A stretch of DNA of 64,000 bases, taken from Adiantum capillus-veneris. Its lineage: Eukaryota > Streptophyta > Polypodiopsida > Polypodiales > Pteridaceae. Below the pieces are notes generated by a model that saw nothing but the letters and a program-made list of their open reading frames with translations, did no database searches and had not been told where the DNA came from. Of this stretch, positions 10,243 through 21,228 are shown in pieces. Position 1 is the first letter of the stretch, and the number at the start of each line of letters is the position of its first letter. The stretch is from positions 82,546,881 through 82,610,880 of the forward strand of contig CM043957.1 of NCBI GenBank assembly GCA_014529385.2, read 5' to 3'. Position numbers and translations under genes: made by a program.

Positions 10243-11992
10243 GAAAGCACCAGCAAAGAGTTGCATGCTTCCATATATGAGAAAGAGCTAATGGCAGTAA
10301 TTCATGCTCTTTTCATTTGGAAACATTATCTGTTAGGAGCTGATTTTATTATCAAGACAGATCATCAGAGTCTTCGCTACTTTCTCACACTGAGAAAGTT
10401 ATTAAAAAAGCACACGAGATGGGCCAACTTTCTTTCAATGTTCCATTTTCAGATTTTACACACTTTTGGAACAAAGAATGCAATTGCAGATGCTCTCTCC
10501 AGGCGTCCAAAGATCAATGCACTGACAATAATTTATCATGAGGGACTAGAATCTCTCAGTAAGATGTATCCTCAAGATCCAGACTTCGCTACAATTTGGG
10601 CAGATCTTCAAGTTGGTCACACAAGGCCACCTTATTCCATTAGGGATAATACTCTCTATCGTCAACAAGCAATATGCATAGCTCAGCCCTTACGACAGAA
10701 GGTGATGGATGAAGCACATAATTCTCCTTATGCCGGGCATCGGGGAATTGCTGCTACCACTAGTGCCCTTGAAACATATTTCTTCTGGCCAACACCCCGT
10801 GAGGACATTGAAAAACATGTACGTGAGTGTTTAGTCTGCCAAAAGGTAAAATATGACAGACATAAATTTTATGGCAAGCTTCAGCCACTCCTTGTGCCTA
10901 ACACACCATGGGAAAGTATTGCCATGGATTTTATTACGGATCTTCCAAAGATCCAAGAATGGAAATGATGCAATCTGGACTATAGTAGACAGATTCAGTA
11001 AGCAAGCACATTTCCTTCCAGTCAAGAAGATGATCAAAGCTGATCACATGGCTATAATATTTCTAGCTCAGATTTTTAAACACCATGGATTGCCAAAGAC
11101 TATTGTCAGCAATAGAGATCCTTGCATGACTAGTCTATTTGCATTGTTTGAAAACTTGGGAACTAAGCTTGATTTTTCATCAGCTTATCATCCTCAAACA
11201 GATGGTCAAAGCGAAATCGCTAATGCCACTGTATTAGACCTCCTCAAGTGCTATGTTTTGGAACGACAATCCAAATGGGAGCAGTACTTACCGATAGTTG
11301 AGTTTGAGTGTAATACTACCATACATTCCTCAACTGGTAAAGCTCCCTTCGAAATTATTTATGGGAAGCTACTCTTACTTCCTATTATGGTTACCAAAGA
11401 AAATATCTTCGCCACAGATGAATTTGTGCGCAATATTGATATTGCCTATCAACAAGTAAAGCAAGCGATTCTACGTACTCAAGAGCAACAGAAGAGAAAA
11501 GCAGACAAGCACACAAGGAATCTCAATCTTGAAAAAGGACAATATGTCCTACTTCGGTTTGAGAAAGCTAGATTGAAAAAGTGGGTCGGAAAAGGGAAAG
11601 TTGTAAAACTTTCCCATAGATTTTACGGCCCTTTCAAAATTATAGATAAAGTAAATGACGTGACTTTTAGATTGGATTTGCCTTCTCACTGGTGCATCCA
11701 TAATGCTTTTCGTGTAAGTCTCCTCCGACCATATGTTGGACCTCCTCTAGTGGCGCCAGTACAAGAAGATCCTCCAGAAGTTGAAGAGACTGAGGAAATC
11801 CTTCAACCTGAACAAATAATACACCACTCTGAGAAACAACTAAAGTCAGGGAGACTACATCGAAAGTATTTAGTCAAGTTCCAGAATTATACCCCTTTAG
11901 ATGCAAAATGGATGACTGAGTTCGATCTTAAGGACTACCCAGACATCTTGCACAATTATGTTGACGCTCTACAGTTGAGGTCAGTTGTTTAG
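10243..11992 (+). pseudogene. gypsy element D: RNase H, integrase, chromodomain
   Basis: Two overlapping frames (10261-10968 and 10853-11992) make one gypsy pol 3' half with a single frameshift at about 10962. Order: RNase H (YEKELMAVIHAL, KTDHQSLRYFL, ADALSRRP), the H2C2 zinc finger (H at AHNSPYAGHRG, CLVCQKVK), integrase core with MDF, the second Asp at SNRDP and the Glu at QSEIANA, the GPFKI...HNAFRVSLLRPY tail and a chromodomain-like C-terminus (SGRLHRKYLVKFQNYTPLDAKWM). The element is 5'-truncated: RT, protease and gag are absent. Because only one frameshift is seen, it is among the better preserved pol genes here. The chromodomain may steer integration to heterochromatin, as known for chromoviruses. 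Confidence 0.92.
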
Positions 11993-12548
11993 AACCAAGA
12001 GAGATGTTAATTTACGAGAAAAGAAACATCTAATTAGTTGTGTGCACATCAGAATAGATCTAGTAGTTCTAGGGCCTCAGGTGTGCCCAAGTTTGGGCCA
12101 GAGCACCTTAGGGAGACCCTAGCAGAAAAAACCTTGAAGCCCTGGTGATTGGGAAATCGGGTCTTCAATGAAGGGGTAAATAGTAGCTTCAGATTTTAGG
12201 CTCAAAAAATTACGCGCACTAGTGCAAGCACAGGAATGAGATGGGGTCCTTAGAACAACAGTAATCCTAAGGCCTGAATTATTTTTTACGACCTTAGGAT
12301 AAGTCATTTAAATTATTTTAAATTGTTTATGCTGGACCAAATGGTTGGACAAGTGCAAACAGGTAATGCCAGAGCAGTGTTGGTACGGCATTATGCTGGG
12401 AAGCAGCTACCATTTTCATTGGTTGCATCTATGTGTGCAGTTGTGCGCTTAATTGCACATTTCATTAATTAGCATAGGACTTTCAAAGTCAAAAGTTGAA
12501 TGGTTTTTAAATTATTAAGTAAGTGTGCCACTTGGCACACTTACCCAT

Positions 12549-12552
<4 letters not shown>

Positions 12553-12590
<38 letters not shown>
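12553..12590. repeat. (CT)n microsatellite in the D LTR
   Basis: About 19 CT repeats. Confidence 0.97.
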
Positions 12591-12591
<1 letters not shown>

Positions 12592-13132
12592 ATGCTAGCG
12601 TCCCCTCTTTTGGCTGGCTATATGAGAGCAGCCCCTCCCCTTTTTGCCAGGTTAGCAGTGCACTACCCCCCCTGAGTTGAACATCCTCTATGTAGTGAAG
12701 CTCTCCATTGAAGCTTGAGAGCAACACCTTGTGGTGTATGTGGAGCCTCTGAGCACCCATCACCTAGAACAAGGCCTCTCATGGTTGTAGGCAGCTGTGG
12801 GAGAAGTTTCATCACGTAAAGTAGTAGAAAAATCTCTTTCTCCCTCGTCTAGCTGCTGCAAATTCTCTGTTTTCAGCCCCTAATCACCTGTATTAGGGTG
12901 AATTTCAGCAAAGTCTTAATACAATCTTACTCCCCTCTACCTACTCTACGCATACACAAAGTTTGGAGCGTTTCCATCACAAAAAGGACCTCCATTTTGG
13001 CATTGGAACGTGCTCAGGTAACAATTTCTGGTTATGTGCAAAAAATTATAGCAAGCATGTGTGTGTGCGTTTTGCATGTTTCTTTCGTGGGTTGACTGCA
13101 GGAATGATTATGTCCGAAGAGACACAATTAGC

Positions 13133-13206
13133 GGAAGATAGACTCTCGTTTTTGAGAGCTTCCGATGAGTTTTGTGGAAGGTAGACTCTCGCCTATGAGA
13201 GCTTCC
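13133..13206 (+). promoter_or_regulatory. two 31-bp hairpin-forming direct repeats upstream of a TATA box
   Basis: 13133-13163 and 13176-13206 share GGAAG-n-TAGACTCTCG...GAGAGCTTCC. Each unit can fold (GGAAG with CTTCC, CTCTC with GAGAG). They lie about 70-140 bp upstream of GTATAAAAAG at 13276, an enhancer-like position within the LTR. Confidence 0.6.
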
Positions 13207-13600
13207 CAAAATCTCACAGAAGAGGAAAGATCCTCTCAGTAGTGAGAGAGCAGTTCCTCTACTCTCTCAGTCAGAAGTATAAAAAGAACAAGAAAGAATA
13301 GAGGACAGGAGTTTGCCTCATTCCTGTGCTTGTAAAGATTCTCCCTTAGTAATAAAGCTATTCTCTTTAGGGGGGGGAGGGGGGGGAACCAGCCCATCTT
13401 CTGGTCCCCAATGATGTGTCAAGCTTTCTCTATTTCTCTCCAAAGTCTCTTGAGCATATAAATTGCATTTAATAGTCAGTTTTCGCTTTCGTATTTTTGT
13501 GACAAGTGTCAATTCCGTACCATTATGAACTAGACAAAATGAAGACACAATATGCTGAAGATTCAGATTTTGCAAGGATTCTGTCACGTGACACATCCAA

Positions 13601-14642
13601 CCCTATGTGCACGTGGACAAGCTACTTCATGACCAAGGTTCAGTTCAGTCCAGTCAGCCTAGAATAGGAAGTGATCTAGCACTTTTGTGAGTCTGTTCCC
13701 AGATCGTGCATGTCGAGGCACTTAGATTACATGCATATCCTCTGGTTGCACACAACATGACCATCAGAACCCATCAGGAGCATTTTTACAGTGCATAGAT
13801 CTATTTTCCCTATTTTAGCCAATTTTCACTTATTATTTTTAAGTGAATTTTGTTGGAAAATTGGATAGAGCAATTTGACAAGCAAGAACCCAGTGCTAGC
13901 ACTTTCTGGCAGAAGAGGCAGCAGGAACACCGTGTTCAACAGACACCTTCTCAGCAGGACTCCCCCCCGCAACAACCCTAGCGTTTTTAGCCATCTGTAA
14001 GCCTAACGTTTTTGCATCAACTTAGCCCTCGTGTTTTTGCATTACTGATCAGCCCTGACGGTAGAGCAGAATCAACAGAATCCCAATGTTTTTGCAGTAG
14101 ACCCCAATTCAGCCCTAGCATTTTTGATTTGTAGATCAGCCTCGGTGTTTTGCAGACCGAACCTCAAGATAGACCAGTGTTTTCAGTTTTCAGCAGCTAG
14201 ATTCCACAGTAGAAGTCCTGAACCTCGTAGATCTCAGCTTCCCGTAGTAGATCCACGCCGCACGATCAGATCGACCAAGGTTTGCAGATTCATCCCGGAA
14301 AACACAGATTTCAGTATCTACATTTTCTGTGCGTCGTCGTTGAATCGTCGTCATCGCTGTCATCATCAACATAGAGTCAGAATTCAGCAAATACAAGATT
14401 TGTAGATTTCAGCCCTTAGCGTTTTCAGATTTCAGCCCGTCTCATCGTCGTCCTCATCGTCGTCGGCAAGTCCATACCATTGTAGAGATTTGTGCAATCA
14501 ATAGTAGACTGTTCAGGCCATAGAGAGTGGGGCCTTCGACAAGGGTTTGACAACATTCTGGTGTCGTATTCTTCTCTCTCTATCTCTCAGTATCAGCACC
14601 TTCATTCGCAGTGTTTATCCCTTTGTTTGTGATCATTTGCAT
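13601..14642 (+). other. gag-like relic and degenerate short repeats
   Basis: 13850-13980 reads WIEQFDKQEPSAST and QKRQQEHRVQQTPSQQD in one frame, like a Gln-rich retroelement Gag fragment. From 13976 to 14430 a 24-31-bp motif with core CCTAGCGTTTTTGCAG recurs about eight times. 14560-14600 is pyrimidine-rich. No intact gene is seen. It may be the 5' leader or LTR of another element that E inserted next to. Confidence 0.4.
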
Positions 14643-14765
14643 TGTAAGGGCGGTGGTAATGCGTGTGCTACTCTCCACCCAACCGTGCTATCTTATAGGC
14701 TCCCCCTAGTGTACACACTGTTCGATCGTGCCGGTGGCCTTGTCCATAGGACCCATGTCCTTACA
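14643..14765 (-). repeat. 3' LTR of gypsy E (123 bp)
   Basis: On the minus strand it reads TGTAAGGACATGGG...CACCGCCCTTACA. It is bounded by inverted TGTAAGG/CCTTACA ends and is about 92% identical to 19806-19930 by eye. It immediately follows the polypurine tract AAGGGGGGGTAA. Confidence 0.88.
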
Positions 14766-15835
14766 TTACCCCCCCCTTGGAGAATCGTTTTCGTCCTCGA
14801 AAATGAACGCAGGAAAACATTTCTTAAGTGCGGAGACATTCTCCCATGTAGAACCTTCTTCAGGTCTATCTAGCCATTTTACCAACACCTGTCGTCTGAC
14901 ATGATGTCTGGTGCGAAGCTCATGGGAATCCAAAATCTTTTCGGGCTCATGAGGGATACTTGGCGGTGCGATAAGGTCAACCAACACACCTATGCCAATG
15001 ACATTATCATTCTGTCCTAGTTGTTTTTGTAAATGGCTAACATGAAAAACAGGATGAACTCGTGAGTGCTCTGGAAGAGCTAACTTATAGGCCACTTGAC
15101 CTATACGTTTGAGAATGGTAAACGGTCCACAATAGTGTGGTGAAAGTTTAGCAACTTTTCCCGTCTTCAGAATTTCTGAATGCTTCGAAACTTTGAGGAA
15201 AACCTTGTCTCCTTCTTCGAAAGTAGCAAGACGTCGATGCTCATATGTGTACTTCTTATATCGATCTTGAGCTTGCTTAACATTCTGTCGAGCAAATCGA
15301 AGCATGTCAAAATGGTCTTGGAGAAAATCCTTCGCTTGTTGTATCTTCTCCTTAGCCAACCCCACCGTAACGGGTGATCTGGGTTGAAATCCATACAAAA
15401 GCATAAATGGACTAAACCCTGTAGTCACATGCTTTGAACTATTATAAGCAAATTCCAATATAGGTAAGTAGTCTTTCCAATTGGTTTGCTTCTTGCTAAC
15501 GTATGCTCGTAGCATATCCTCTAGCACTTGATTAACTCTTTCTGTTTGACCATCCGTTTTTGAATGATCAGCCATACTTTGATTAAGTTTAGTTTCCAAC
15601 TTTTGGAACACAGCTCTCTAGAAGTGATTATCAACTTTCGATCTCTGTCACTAATGATACTAGCTGGAAGACCGTAGAGTTTATATATATGCTCTACAAA
15701 TAGCCGTGCTAATTCCGATGTCTTAACCGTAGTCTTAGTGGGAATGAATCGACTCATCTTTGTGAGATGATCTAGAATTACCCAAATGGCATCATGACCA
15801 CGATTTTTAGTAGGTAGTCCTACTACAAAATCCAT
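14766..15835 (-). pseudogene. gypsy E integrase and chromodomain
   Basis: 15521-15835 holds the integrase core start (MDFVVGLP, then AIWVILDHLTKMSRFIP and the second Asp at SDRD). 14766-15611 holds the remaining core with the catalytic Glu in DGQTERVNQ, NTGFSPF-like FSPFMLLYGF, the GPF.IL...HPVFHVSHL tail and a C-terminal chromodomain (LVKWLDRPEEGSTWE). The two frames join by a frameshift near 15600. The stop codon TAA is part of the polypurine tract and touches the LTR, so pol ends exactly at the element edge. Confidence 0.9.
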
Positions 15836-17978
15836 AGAGATACTCTCCCACTTACCTTGTGGAATCTCTAAAGGATGTAAAAGGTCACCTACCTTGAGGC
15901 GCTTTGCCTTATTAACTTGGCATTGTGGCAGTTTAGTACGTACTCTTGAACATCATGATGTAAGCCCGACCAATAAAATTGCCGTCGAGCGAACTAAGGC
16001 ATACATCTTACGGATACCTGGATGACCAGCACTTGGAATATCGTGACACTCAAATAAGATTTGGCACCTAGTGTCTGAGTCCTTTGGCACACATACTCTA
16101 CCTTTGTGGAGTAAGTAGCCATCATCAATGGAAAAATTCTATCGCTTAAGCTCTTCTTGAGTAGGGGTGGAGCTCTGTGTGTTGGAGTTTCTATATGTGC
16201 ATGCAGAGACATGTTGATCTGGCTGTTCAGAGACATGTGAGTGTGAGGGATCCCTTTTTAAAACTACACTCCACACTTTAGCATATGATTGATCTTGTGC
16301 ACACTTGCCACGTAATGACTCCAAAAATCCACTCTTTAGTTCCGTGAAAGCAAGTGAATTTATCTGAGGCATCCGACTTAGTGCATTTGCTACTACATTA
16401 TATCGCCCCTTGCGATATCATAGCTTACAATCATAAACTTAAAGGATTTCTGCCCATCTAGCTTTACGGCCCTTCAAGTCTATTTGAGTAGTAAACCATT
16501 TGATATTCTCATGGTCGAAAACTACTTCAAACTCGGCACCATGTAAATAGTGTCGCCACTTTTGTAAAGCGTGAATTATGGCATAGAGCTCGCTCTCATA
16601 GACAGAATAGCTCTATCTAACTTTTTACTTTCAAAGGCTATAGGTCTTCCCTCCCGGAGAAGTACCGCACCAATGGCTTTATCACTAGCATCAGTCTCTA
16701 CCACAAACGGCTTAAGTGGGTCGATGATTGCTAGGATGGGATAAGTGGCTATAGCTACCTTGAGCTGTTTGAAACTGCGTTTTTGGGCTTCTTCCCAAGA
16801 AAAGGTCTTACCTTTTGCTTTAAGTTGAACCGTCATAGGAACAATGATTTTGGCATAGTCACGATATATTGTTGATAAAATCCAGCCATGCCTAAAAAAT
16901 ATTTGAAGCTCCTCAACTGTGTTGGGATGTGGCCCTCGAAGAATGGCAGCGAACTTGTCAGTGTCCATCTTGATGCCAGAATAAGAGATCACATGACCGA
17001 GGTAATGTATCTCTGTTTTAAAGAAATTGCACTTGCTTTGCTTAGCATACAGCACATGAGCTCGTAGCTGTTCAAACACTAATCGTAAGTGTTCTATGTG
17101 TTCATCTTCAGTCTTACTATAAATGAGAATGTCATCAAGGAAAACCACAAAAATCTTCCAAGATAGGGACGTAAGACACTATCCATGAGTGTCATAAATA
17201 TAGTTAGAGCATTGGTTAGACCAAAAGGCATAACCAAAAATTCAAAATGGCCGAACCGTGTTCTAAAGGTAGTTTTGGAGATATCTTGTAAAAGGATACA
17301 CACCTGGTGGTATCCTGAACGAAGATCTATCTTTGTATAGTATCTTGCCCCATGGAGTTGATCAAACAACTCATCTACTCTTGACAGAGGATACTTGTTC
17401 TTGATGGTTATGGCGTTTAATCCGCGATAATCTACACACATGCGCATAGTACCATCTTTCTTTTTTACCAATAGAATTGGTGATGCCCAAGGTCTAATGA
17501 AACCACGAGCGAGGTAGTCAGCCAACTGACTCTCAACCTCCTTGGCTTCTTTAGCACTCATACGATAAGGTGGTTTACTCACTGGTTTAGTGCCTGGCAA
17601 GACATCTATGGCATGTTGCACATCATGTATAGGGGGTAAACCCGGTGGTAAATCACTTGAGAACACATCACTATACTCCGTGAGTAAGTGAGTCAGCTTT
17701 TGCCGTGCAAAAGGAGAAAGTAAACGAGAGTTATGCTGGGATGGAGAATCTTGTAATTCCTGTAACGTTTGTTTTGCAACAGTTGCATGTTGCTCTATAG
17801 AATTAAAATTGAGAGCATTTTGCTCGTTAGGTTTGTTAACACTTTGTTTATGAGTAGAATTCATTGCACTTTGCATACCATTACAAGAATTCACCACACT
17901 TTTCTCTTGAGAATTCACAAGACTTGGAGACAAGCAGTAACACAAAAAGACTTCATATATTAAATTTGATTTCTGCAA
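15836..17978 (-). pseudogene. gypsy E reverse transcriptase and RNase H
   Basis: 17094-17978 begins with an Asn/Gln-rich linker, then the RT fingers ([19 protein letters not shown]), [17 protein letters not shown], motif [14 protein letters not shown] and motif [10 protein letters not shown] frameshift at about 17150 leads to 16576-17148, which carries motif [11 protein letters not shown], the thumb and the start of RNase H (ETDASDKAIGAVLLREGRPIAFESKKL). RNase H and the H2C2 finger continue in broken frames to 15836. The RT catalytic aspartates are therefore preserved but split between frames. Confidence 0.9.
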
Positions 17979-19107
17979 AATAGAAAGCTCGGCTGTACAT
18001 ATAAGAGGTGCAAATGGTATATTCTAAAACACAAATTGTGTTTCTTTGCACGCTCAAAATCAACAGTGCTGAGAGATCCACGCGGAGTATCTCGTGAGTG
18101 CTTAGGCTTCTTAGCCTCTTGTGGGCATGGAGAGGAGATCGTCTCTTATTCCTCTTGGAACGTGTGGGAGATCTACCTCGCCATTGAATCTTAGCCACAT
18201 TGCTCTTAGCAAAAGTATTCTTAGAGTAGGGAACATTTCCTTTCCTCTCTTGGTCATCATCATATCTTTGCGCATGACTGATAGCTTCTTCCAAAGTTTT
18301 TGGATGTTGGGTCTTGACATGAAGACTATAGTCTTTGTCAAGACCCCTGTTAAAACCCCGTATCCCCTATTAAAACCGTGTATCTTTTGGAATTCATCTA
18401 GACCTTCTAGTTTTAATATGATTTCTTGATACTTCGAAAGGTACTGTGTGAGAGAGAGGCCAAACATGCGGTATGCATCCCATGCTAACCAATTCTTATC
18501 TTCTTCATTGGAGTCCAAAAACTCTTTGGAGAAAGAAGCTTGAAACGCAACCCAAGATGGAGGATGAGCATCTATTGGAAATGTCATCCACCACTTATAG
18601 GCCTTGCCTTTAAGAGATAGACTTGTTTTCACATCCATCTTTATATCCGGGGTGTGTCTCAATCTATGAATATCATTCTATTTGTGTAAGAACGTATTGA
18701 CCGCATCCTTGTTGCCATCACGCTCTTTCCCGTGAAACTCAGGAATGGTGATATTCTTAAGTAATGCATTGCTACCTTTTGTATCTTCTGCAGCACTTGT
18801 CTCTTGGACTCCTTGAGTCGTGCAAGCTTGGTTCCCTTGAATTGAGTCGTCTGTGAATTCATAAATTTCACAAGTAACTCCGTAAGATTGATAACATTTG
18901 CATTAAGTGCGAGAGGTTGCTTTTAAGTACGCTTTGGCGATGTTCCAAAGTCTTGAAAGAAGACATATCTACAAGCCCATGATCTCCTAGATCATCATCA
19001 TCATGCATATTAGTGTCAGTAGCACCCATGGTGCCCTGATTTTGATCTACGTGCTCAAAATGAAATTTGTGTGTAGGCGGGATATCCTCACTGGCCATGG
19101 TAAACAC
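17979..19107 (-). pseudogene. gypsy E gag
   Basis: 18111-18662 contains the Retrotrans_gag core: KGKAYKWWMTFP, SWVAFQASFSKEFLD and LSLTQYLSKYQEIILKLEGLDE. The N-terminus is at 18868-19107 (MASEDIPPTHKFHFEH, then an acidic HDDDDLGDHG stretch), with frame breaks at about 18660 and 18870. C-terminally a basic Arg/Lys block (18110-18290) takes the place where a zinc knuckle is expected; no CCHC is visible. Between here and the RT no DSG/DTG protease motif is found, so 17960-18110 may carry a deletion. Confidence 0.8.
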
Positions 19108-19475
19108 ACACTAATGCAAAGAGAGAGAAAAAACCGACAACTTGTACCTTGAGAAATTGAAGTCTTTGTGTTTTGTATGCTATGTGATTTGGGTTGCATG
19201 CGAACCTCACCTTGTGGGAATTTGAGCGCTTCACTTGTCGTTCGTTGTAAGAACATCTTTGATAATTCTTCACAAAAACTCGTCGTTTTTGTGAAGGCTT
19301 TTCTTCACTTTGAAGCTACCTCCTTGAGGAAAAAAGATTTTTTGGAGGAAAACTTACCTTCCTCCAAGAAGTTAAAAGGAAGGGTGAAGCTACTTCCTTG
19401 AAGTTTGAAGCTTTCCCTTTCCTTCTAGTTTTCCTTTCAACACAAGTAGACTATCCTTCCTTGTTATACACAACA

Positions 19476-19555
19476 AGGGCCAATAGCTTGATGGTAATGT
19501 GTTGGCCTCTTACCCTCATGGGGTGGGTTCAACCCTCCTTCATGCAAGGGTTAAG
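19476..19555 (+). repeat. tRNA-derived SINE-like head in the leader of E
   Basis: A-box-like TAGCTTGATGGTA (19484-19496) and B-box-like GGGTTCAACCC (19525-19535) at tRNA spacing, with a shared GTAA.G.GTTGGCCTCT string also present at 44036-44115. No complete cloverleaf is seen, so it is not called a tRNA gene. Confidence 0.5.
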
Positions 19556-19805
19556 CGGGCCTTCCTATGCACGTAGCCAAAGGCGCCAACGGAAGCCTTC
19601 GTAGCATCGGTGCCATCGAGTTTGCCTTGGTCGCCCGCCTTGAAGGGAGTAGATGGGGCAGTTGTGGTCGACTGTCGTGTTTGTTTGCCTTCTTTTTGTT
19701 GCACAATGGATACGTCGCTGTCTGCGGAACGTGAGAGAGAAGATGAGCGTCGCACACACATGCAATCCGCTTTTAGTCTCCTCCCAAAAATAGCTTGGAT
19801 ACTAG

Positions 19806-19930
19806 TGTAAGGGCGGTGGTAATGCGTGTGCTAGTCTCCACCCAACCGTTCTATCTTATAGCCTCCCCCTAGCATACACACACTGTCCGGCCGTGCCGGT
19901 GGCCTTACCCATAGGACCCATGTCCTTACA
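19806..19930 (-). repeat. 5' LTR of gypsy E (125 bp)
   Basis: Partner of 14643-14765 with about ten substitutions and one 2-bp indel. A TATA-like CTATAAGAT lies in its middle on the minus strand. Confidence 0.88.
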
Positions 19931-20049
19931 TACACTCTCTCACTAAAGGAACGGAAGGCTCTCCCTTCCATAAGTAAAAGGAACCTTGAGCACAGTTTGA
20001 AGCACTCATCTTGAGTAAAGTTTAACATTCACTTCCACTGCACCTTACA

Positions 20050-20926
20050 AATTTATGACCAGCTTGTTGATGGGCAACGCCATGAGCACTATATGCTTAA
20101 GAATGACTTTCTCATGATGCATGGAAAGTTATGCGTTACTAAATAGTTACGGCCAAAGATTTTGATGGAACGTCATGCTCCACCTTATGCTGGTTATCGT
20201 GGAATTGATGCGACAGTGAAAGGGGTTGAGGCATTCTTCTATTGGCCAGCTTTGCGTCAATATGTTGACACATTTGTAAGATCATGCTTAGTTTGCCAAA
20301 AAGTCAAATTTGACAAACAAAAGCAATCGGGATTGTTGCAGCCATTGCCAATCCCTGATAAGCCATGGGAAAGCATAGCGATGGACTTTATCTTTGAGCT
20401 TCCAAGAACGCAAATAGGCAATGATGGGATTTTGACTATCATTTGTAGGTTCAATAAGCAGGCCCATTTCATTCCTGTTAGGAAGAAGATAAAGCCAGAA
20501 GACATGGTCAAGATATTCATGAGCAATATCTTTAAATATCACGGGATGCCTTAGTCAATTGTTCGTATGACGCATCTTTTTTGGAAGGCATCTTTGAGAA
20601 TATGGGCACTACGCTAAAGTTCTCATCTTCGTTTCATCGCAAACTGATAGACAATCAGAAGGGGAAAATTCTACTATTCTGGATTTGCTCAAATGTTATG
20701 TGTCAGAGCACAAGGCAACTTGGGAACACCATCTCCCATTGGTTGATTATGCCTACAATAACACTGTGCATACGTCAACAGGTAAGGCACCATTTGAGAT
20801 AGTGGAAGGAGGGAAGAAAGCCCCGCCCACGTTGCAGACTAAGGACAAGATTTTTCAGGCAGACAAGTATGTGCAAGATGTGGATGAAACATACAAGAAG
20901 ATAAACATTGCTCTTGAGAAGACTCA
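20050..20926 (+). pseudogene. gypsy element F integrase, left part
   Basis: Reads H2C2 (HAPPYAGYRGIDAT, CLVCQKVKFDKQ), integrase start (PWESIAMDFIFELP, then RFNKQAHFIPVRKKI), a stop after KYHGMP at about 20553, a frameshift, and the downstream part ENMGTTLKFSSSFH, LLKCYVSEHKATWEHHLPLVDYAYN and STGKAPFEIVEGGKK. Coding sense breaks exactly at 20926, where copia G inserted, and resumes at 31624. It is roughly half identical to element D in this region, so it is a related but separate family. The left edge is not defined. Confidence 0.88.
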
Positions 20927-21153
20927 TGTTGGAATTAGGGTTGCAGAGAAACGCACACAGCTTGGAGAAGATGAAGGAAGCTCAAGGCACACAATAGAGA
21001 GTGTGTTACTTAGTGTGCAATGGAAAGATCGATAGCCCTAGAGTGATGGGCGTATATACAATGCTCGGGGGAAAAAACCTCCTAAAGATGGAAAAAATGC
21101 CCCGGCGGTCCTAGTGTGTTCACACACATCACTACCACATGTATATGGTAAAA
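20927..21153 (-). repeat. 3' LTR of copia G
   Basis: C1-family LTR; the terminal TAACA is mutated to TAAAA. The five bases before it, ACTCA, are duplicated after the other LTR. Confidence 0.93.
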
Positions 21154-21228
21154 AATCGACCCTCGAGTGATGCGGTGAACGAGAGCTGGCACATGAGTAA
21201 AGGGAAGTGCCATGCCTTGAAGACATGA

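Larger units (their letters stand above)
12005..13600 (+). repeat. long 3' LTR of gypsy D (right end uncertain)
   Basis: Starts TGTTAATTTACGAG directly after a purine-rich tract (CCAAGAGAGA), twelve bases beyond the pol stop. It contains a (CT)n tract, a TATA-like box (GTATAAAAAG, 13276-13285), an AATAAA signal at 13351 and a G-run. I could not find the second LTR, so the right border near 13600 is a guess. There is no gene in this stretch. Confidence 0.6.
14643..19930 (-). mobile_element. Ty3/gypsy chromovirus-like element E, full-length in structure, short LTRs
   Basis: 5.29-kb minus-strand element with two 123-125-bp LTRs, a degraded tRNA-iMet-type primer site beside the right LTR (TAGTATCCAAGC on the minus strand, 9 of 12 matches), gag, RT, RNase H, integrase, chromodomain and a polypurine tract abutting the left LTR. 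A SINE-like head lies in its leader. No target duplication is evident (GCAT left, TACAC right). Frameshifts and stops show that it is dead, and no protease motif is visible between gag and RT. LTRs this short are unusual for gypsy elements, which commonly have LTRs of several hundred bp. Confidence 0.88.

Noticed and set aside
14570-14590. TGGTGTCG in the flank of E as a primer binding site
   Set aside because: It partly resembles a tRNA-Asp-type site but has no LTR end beside it that I can define.
19540-19810. Four overlapping frames at the leader of gypsy E
   Set aside because: They overlap in all frames in the untranslated leader and SINE-like head, with no domain and no partner in other elements.
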